7,850 nt of DNA, from contig DNFG01000463.1 of NCBI GenBank assembly GCA_003487005.1, positions 1 through 7,850 on the forward strand, in the 5' to 3' direction. This document shows positions 6,167 through 7,850 of the stretch, in pieces; positions within the stretch are counted from its first letter, which is position 1, and every line of letters begins with the position of its first letter. The DNA is from Bryobacterales bacterium (GTDB taxonomy: Bacteria; Acidobacteriota; Terriglobia; Bryobacterales; Bryobacteraceae). The position numbers and the translations under genes are program-made. Below the pieces are notes generated by a model. The model worked only from the letters and a program-made list of their open reading frames with translations. It was not told the DNA's origin and made no database searches.

Positions 6167-6763
6167 ATGACCAGATTCGCTTTCTCGATTTTGTTGGCCG
6201 CGGCATTGGCGGCCCCTGTTGACGGGATGAAGCCGCCGGCCGGCTCCCTGGAGGAGACGGCCCGTCAGGTTCGCAAGGAGATCCTCACGCTGCCGAATTA
6301 CGGCCTGTTTGACAATATCCGGTTCACCATTGAGGGGGATACCGTGCTGTTAACCGGGTACGCCTCGCGACCGACGCTGAAGTCCAGCGCCGCGAATGTG
6401 GTGAAGGATATTCCGGGCGTGGAACGGGTGCGCAACCAGATTGAAGTGCTGCCGTTGTCGCGCTTTGATGACGAAGTCCGGGCTCGCGCGTACGTGGCGA
6501 TCTACGGCGACCCGGCACTGGCTCGCTACAACCCGAACCGGGGCGTGCCGCTGATGATGTCGCCCGCGCGGATTGCCGTCGGCATCACCAACGATCCGCC
6601 TCCGGGCAACCATCCGATCCGGATCATCGTGAACAACGGCCATGTGACGCTGGCCGGTGTCGTGGATAGCCCGGTGGACCGGCAGGTGGCCGAAGCGCGG
6701 GTCAACAACGTGTTCGGCGCAATGTCGGTGTCGAACGAACTCGAAGTGGTACGCAGCAAGTAG
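6167..6763 (+). CDS. Secreted protein with two BON domains
   Basis: This 198-residue protein begins with a Sec-type signal (positive start MTRF, hydrophobic 5-16, probable cleavage near 16-20), so it should be periplasmic. Residues about 27-96 form a first BON domain, with the typical IRFTIEGDTVLLTGYASRPT and then VKDIPGVERVRNQIEV. A second repeat follows at about 101-196 (HVTLAGVVDSPVDRQVAEARV, then an NELEVV ending). The second domain carries an insertion of about 30 residues (about 114-148, Pro/Asn-rich) between its first helix and the strands. BON domains, as in OsmY, bind phospholipid membranes and are linked to envelope stress. Two-domain versions with a signal peptide are common in Acidobacteria. 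The start is set by the Shine-Dalgarno at 6152-6159. The amidohydrolase starts 26 nt after the stop, so they may be cotranscribed. Confidence 0.88.
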   Translation: MTRFAFSILLAAALAAPVDGMKPPAGSLEETARQVRKEILTLPNYGLFDNIRFTIEGDTVLLTGYASRPTLKSSAANVVKDIPGVERVRNQIEVLPLSRFDDEVRARAYVAIYGDPALARYNPNRGVPLMMSPARIAVGITNDPPPGNHPIRIIVNNGHVTLAGVVDSPVDRQVAEARVNNVFGAMSVSNELEVVRSK

Positions 6764-6789
6764 ACCATCGCGCCGTGTAGGATAGCGTC

Positions 6790-7850
6790 ATGGCGCGAAT
6801 CCTCATCCTTTTCTTCGCTCTGGGCGGCCTCGCGGCCGCCCAGAACTTTGATGTGCTGTTGCGGGGCGGGCGGTTGATCGATCCGGCGAACGGAATTGAC
6901 GGACTGCGCGATGTCGGGATCCGCGACGGGCGCGTGGCGGCAGTGGCTGAGAGCCTTGATCCGGCGGGGGCCAAGCGGGTGCTGGACGTGAAGGGGTTGG
7001 TCCTGACGCCCGGACTGGTGGACATTCATGTCCATCTCTTTCATTCCACGAACATTAAGGACGTCTGGGCGGGCGATAACAGTGTCCGGCCGGACGATTT
7101 CAGCTTCCGGACCGGAGTGACGACGATGGCCGACGCGGGGTCGTCGGGCTGGCGGAATTTCGAGACCTTCCGGCACACGGTGATCGACCGGGCGAAGACG
7201 CGGGTCTTTGCTTTCATCAATATAGCCGGGTTCGGGATGCTGTCGAACATGGTCGAGCAGCACGCCGAGGACATGCTGCCGGAGGAGGTGGCGAAACTGG
7301 CGAAAAAGCACGCGGATGTGGTGGTCGGGGTGAAAACCGCGCACTGGGAGGACGGCAGTTGGACGGCGGTCGAGAAGTCGCTGGAGGCCGGCAAACTGGC
7401 GGGGATCCCGTTGATGGTGGATTTCGGGTGGTTCCGGGCCGAGCGGCCGTTCTGGAAACTGGTGGACGAGATGTTGAGGCCCGGCGACATCGCGACGCAC
7501 GCGTTCCGGGCGCCGGTGCCGTGGTTGGACACCGATGGCAAGCTGTTTGACTATCTGGGGAGAGCGCGGGAACGGGGAGTGAAGTTCGACGTGGGGCATG
7601 GCGGCGGGAGTTTCGCGTTCCGGAATGCGGTTCCGGCGGTGGCGCAGGGCTTCTGGCCGGACTCGATTTCGACCGATTTGCACACCCAGAGCATGAATTT
7701 GGGCATGATTGACATGCCGACGACGATGTCAAAATTCCTGGCGATGGGGATGCCGTTGCGGGAGGTGGTCCGGCGGTCGACGGTGATGCCGGCGCGGATG
7801 ATCGGCAAGCCGGAATTGGGGCATCTGTCGGTGGGGGCGGTGGCGGACAT
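6790..7850 (+). CDS. Amidohydrolase/deacetylase (EF_0837-like), exported, 3' end missing
   Basis: The visible 353 codons run off the right edge and lack only a short C-terminus. A signal peptide (MARILILFFALGGLAAAQ, cleavage near 17) suggests export. The rest is a metal-dependent TIM-barrel hydrolase of the amidohydrolase superfamily. HVH gives ligands His80 and His82, VVVGVKTAHW gives the probably carbamylated Lys182, THAF gives His237, DVGHGGGSF spans 267-275, and SISTDLHTQ gives the catalytic Asp296. The order and spacing match the EF_0837/AHA_3915 deacetylase group, related to dihydroorotases and D-aminoacylases. At the strand-5 position, where relatives such as EF_0837 carry a His ligand, this protein has Asp211 (LMVDFGWF). 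The substrate is unknown. AGGA at 6779-6782 gives a fair ribosome binding site. A 385-codon frame on the other strand is a shadow. Confidence 0.9.
   Translation, partial: MARILILFFALGGLAAAQNFDVLLRGGRLIDPANGIDGLRDVGIRDGRVAAVAESLDPAGAKRVLDVKGLVLTPGLVDIHVHLFHSTNIKDVWAGDNSVRPDDFSFRTGVTTMADAGSSGWRNFETFRHTVIDRAKTRVFAFINIAGFGMLSNMVEQHAEDMLPEEVAKLAKKHADVVVGVKTAHWEDGSWTAVEKSLEAGKLAGIPLMVDFGWFRAERPFWKLVDEMLRPGDIATHAFRAPVPWLDTDGKLFDYLGRARERGVKFDVGHGGGSFAFRNAVPAVAQGFWPDSISTDLHTQSMNLGMIDMPTTMSKFLAMGMPLREVVRRSTVMPARMIGKPELGHLSVGAVAD
6821..6842. repeat. Perfect 9-bp stem in the signal-peptide codons of the amidohydrolase
   Basis: TGGGCGGCC (6821-6829) and GGCCGCCCA (6834-6842) flank the 4-nt loop TCGC, in codons 11-18 (LGGLAAAQ). 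The arm shares the 8-mer GGGCGGCC with the hairpin at 5933-5957. Ala and Gly codons in a GC-rich genome favour such symmetry. A stem this stable about 30 nt into the message could slow early elongation or act as an attenuating structure. Confidence 0.5.

Noticed and set aside
6526..7683. A 385-codon open frame on the minus strand
   Set aside because: It is antisense to the BON and amidohydrolase genes. Its product is His/Arg/Pro-rich low-complexity sequence with no recognisable motif.
4683..7850. One four-gene operon forming a defined system
   Set aside because: The four rightward genes are separated by gaps of 69, 254 and 26 nt, with a strong hairpin in the largest. Their predicted functions do not form a known pathway, so only local coupling can be argued.

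Overview
The window is GC-rich bacterial chromosomal DNA, probably the end of a metagenome-assembled contig. The first 17 bases match the end of an Illumina TruSeq adapter, so the left edge is an assembly artefact. I see no mobile element, phage gene, CRISPR array, tRNA or rRNA. The gene set suggests Acidobacteriota, perhaps the Solibacter/Bryobacter group: a secreted FAD_oxidored-family enzyme with a Tat-like signal, a two-BON-domain periplasmic protein, an EF_0837-type amidohydrolase with a signal peptide, and dense GC-rich coding on both strands. This assignment is inferred from gene content only.

Left part (1-3189): an FAD-dependent oxidoreductase runs leftwards off the window. It is divergent from a two-gene rightward unit: a six-transmembrane potassium channel with a full S4-like arginine ladder and a TVGYGD filter, overlapped by 20 nt by a 193-residue protein of unknown function. 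Middle (3200-4682): a leftward pair, a zinc-ribbon class I methyltransferase followed after 7 nt by rlmH (23S rRNA pseudouridine methyltransferase). rlmH converges on the unknown gene with a 10-nt gap. Right part (4683-7850): all genes point right. They are a DHH-family phosphoesterase, a small acidic 63-residue protein with a good Shine-Dalgarno and a strong GC hairpin behind it, a secreted double-BON-domain protein, and an amidohydrolase/deacetylase that runs off the right edge.

The genes do not form one obvious pathway. The supported units are the channel plus its overlapping partner and the methyltransferase plus rlmH. Three products (FAD enzyme, BON protein, amidohydrolase) look exported. 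There is no gene-free stretch above 300 bases; the longest gap is 5913-6166. Points worth a second look are the channel/unknown-gene overlap, a perfect 22-bp palindrome inside the methyltransferase gene, an Asp where the EF_0837-type enzymes I recall carry a metal-ligand His, a possible leaderless promoter for the FAD gene, and a third-codon-position G bias that follows the + strand.
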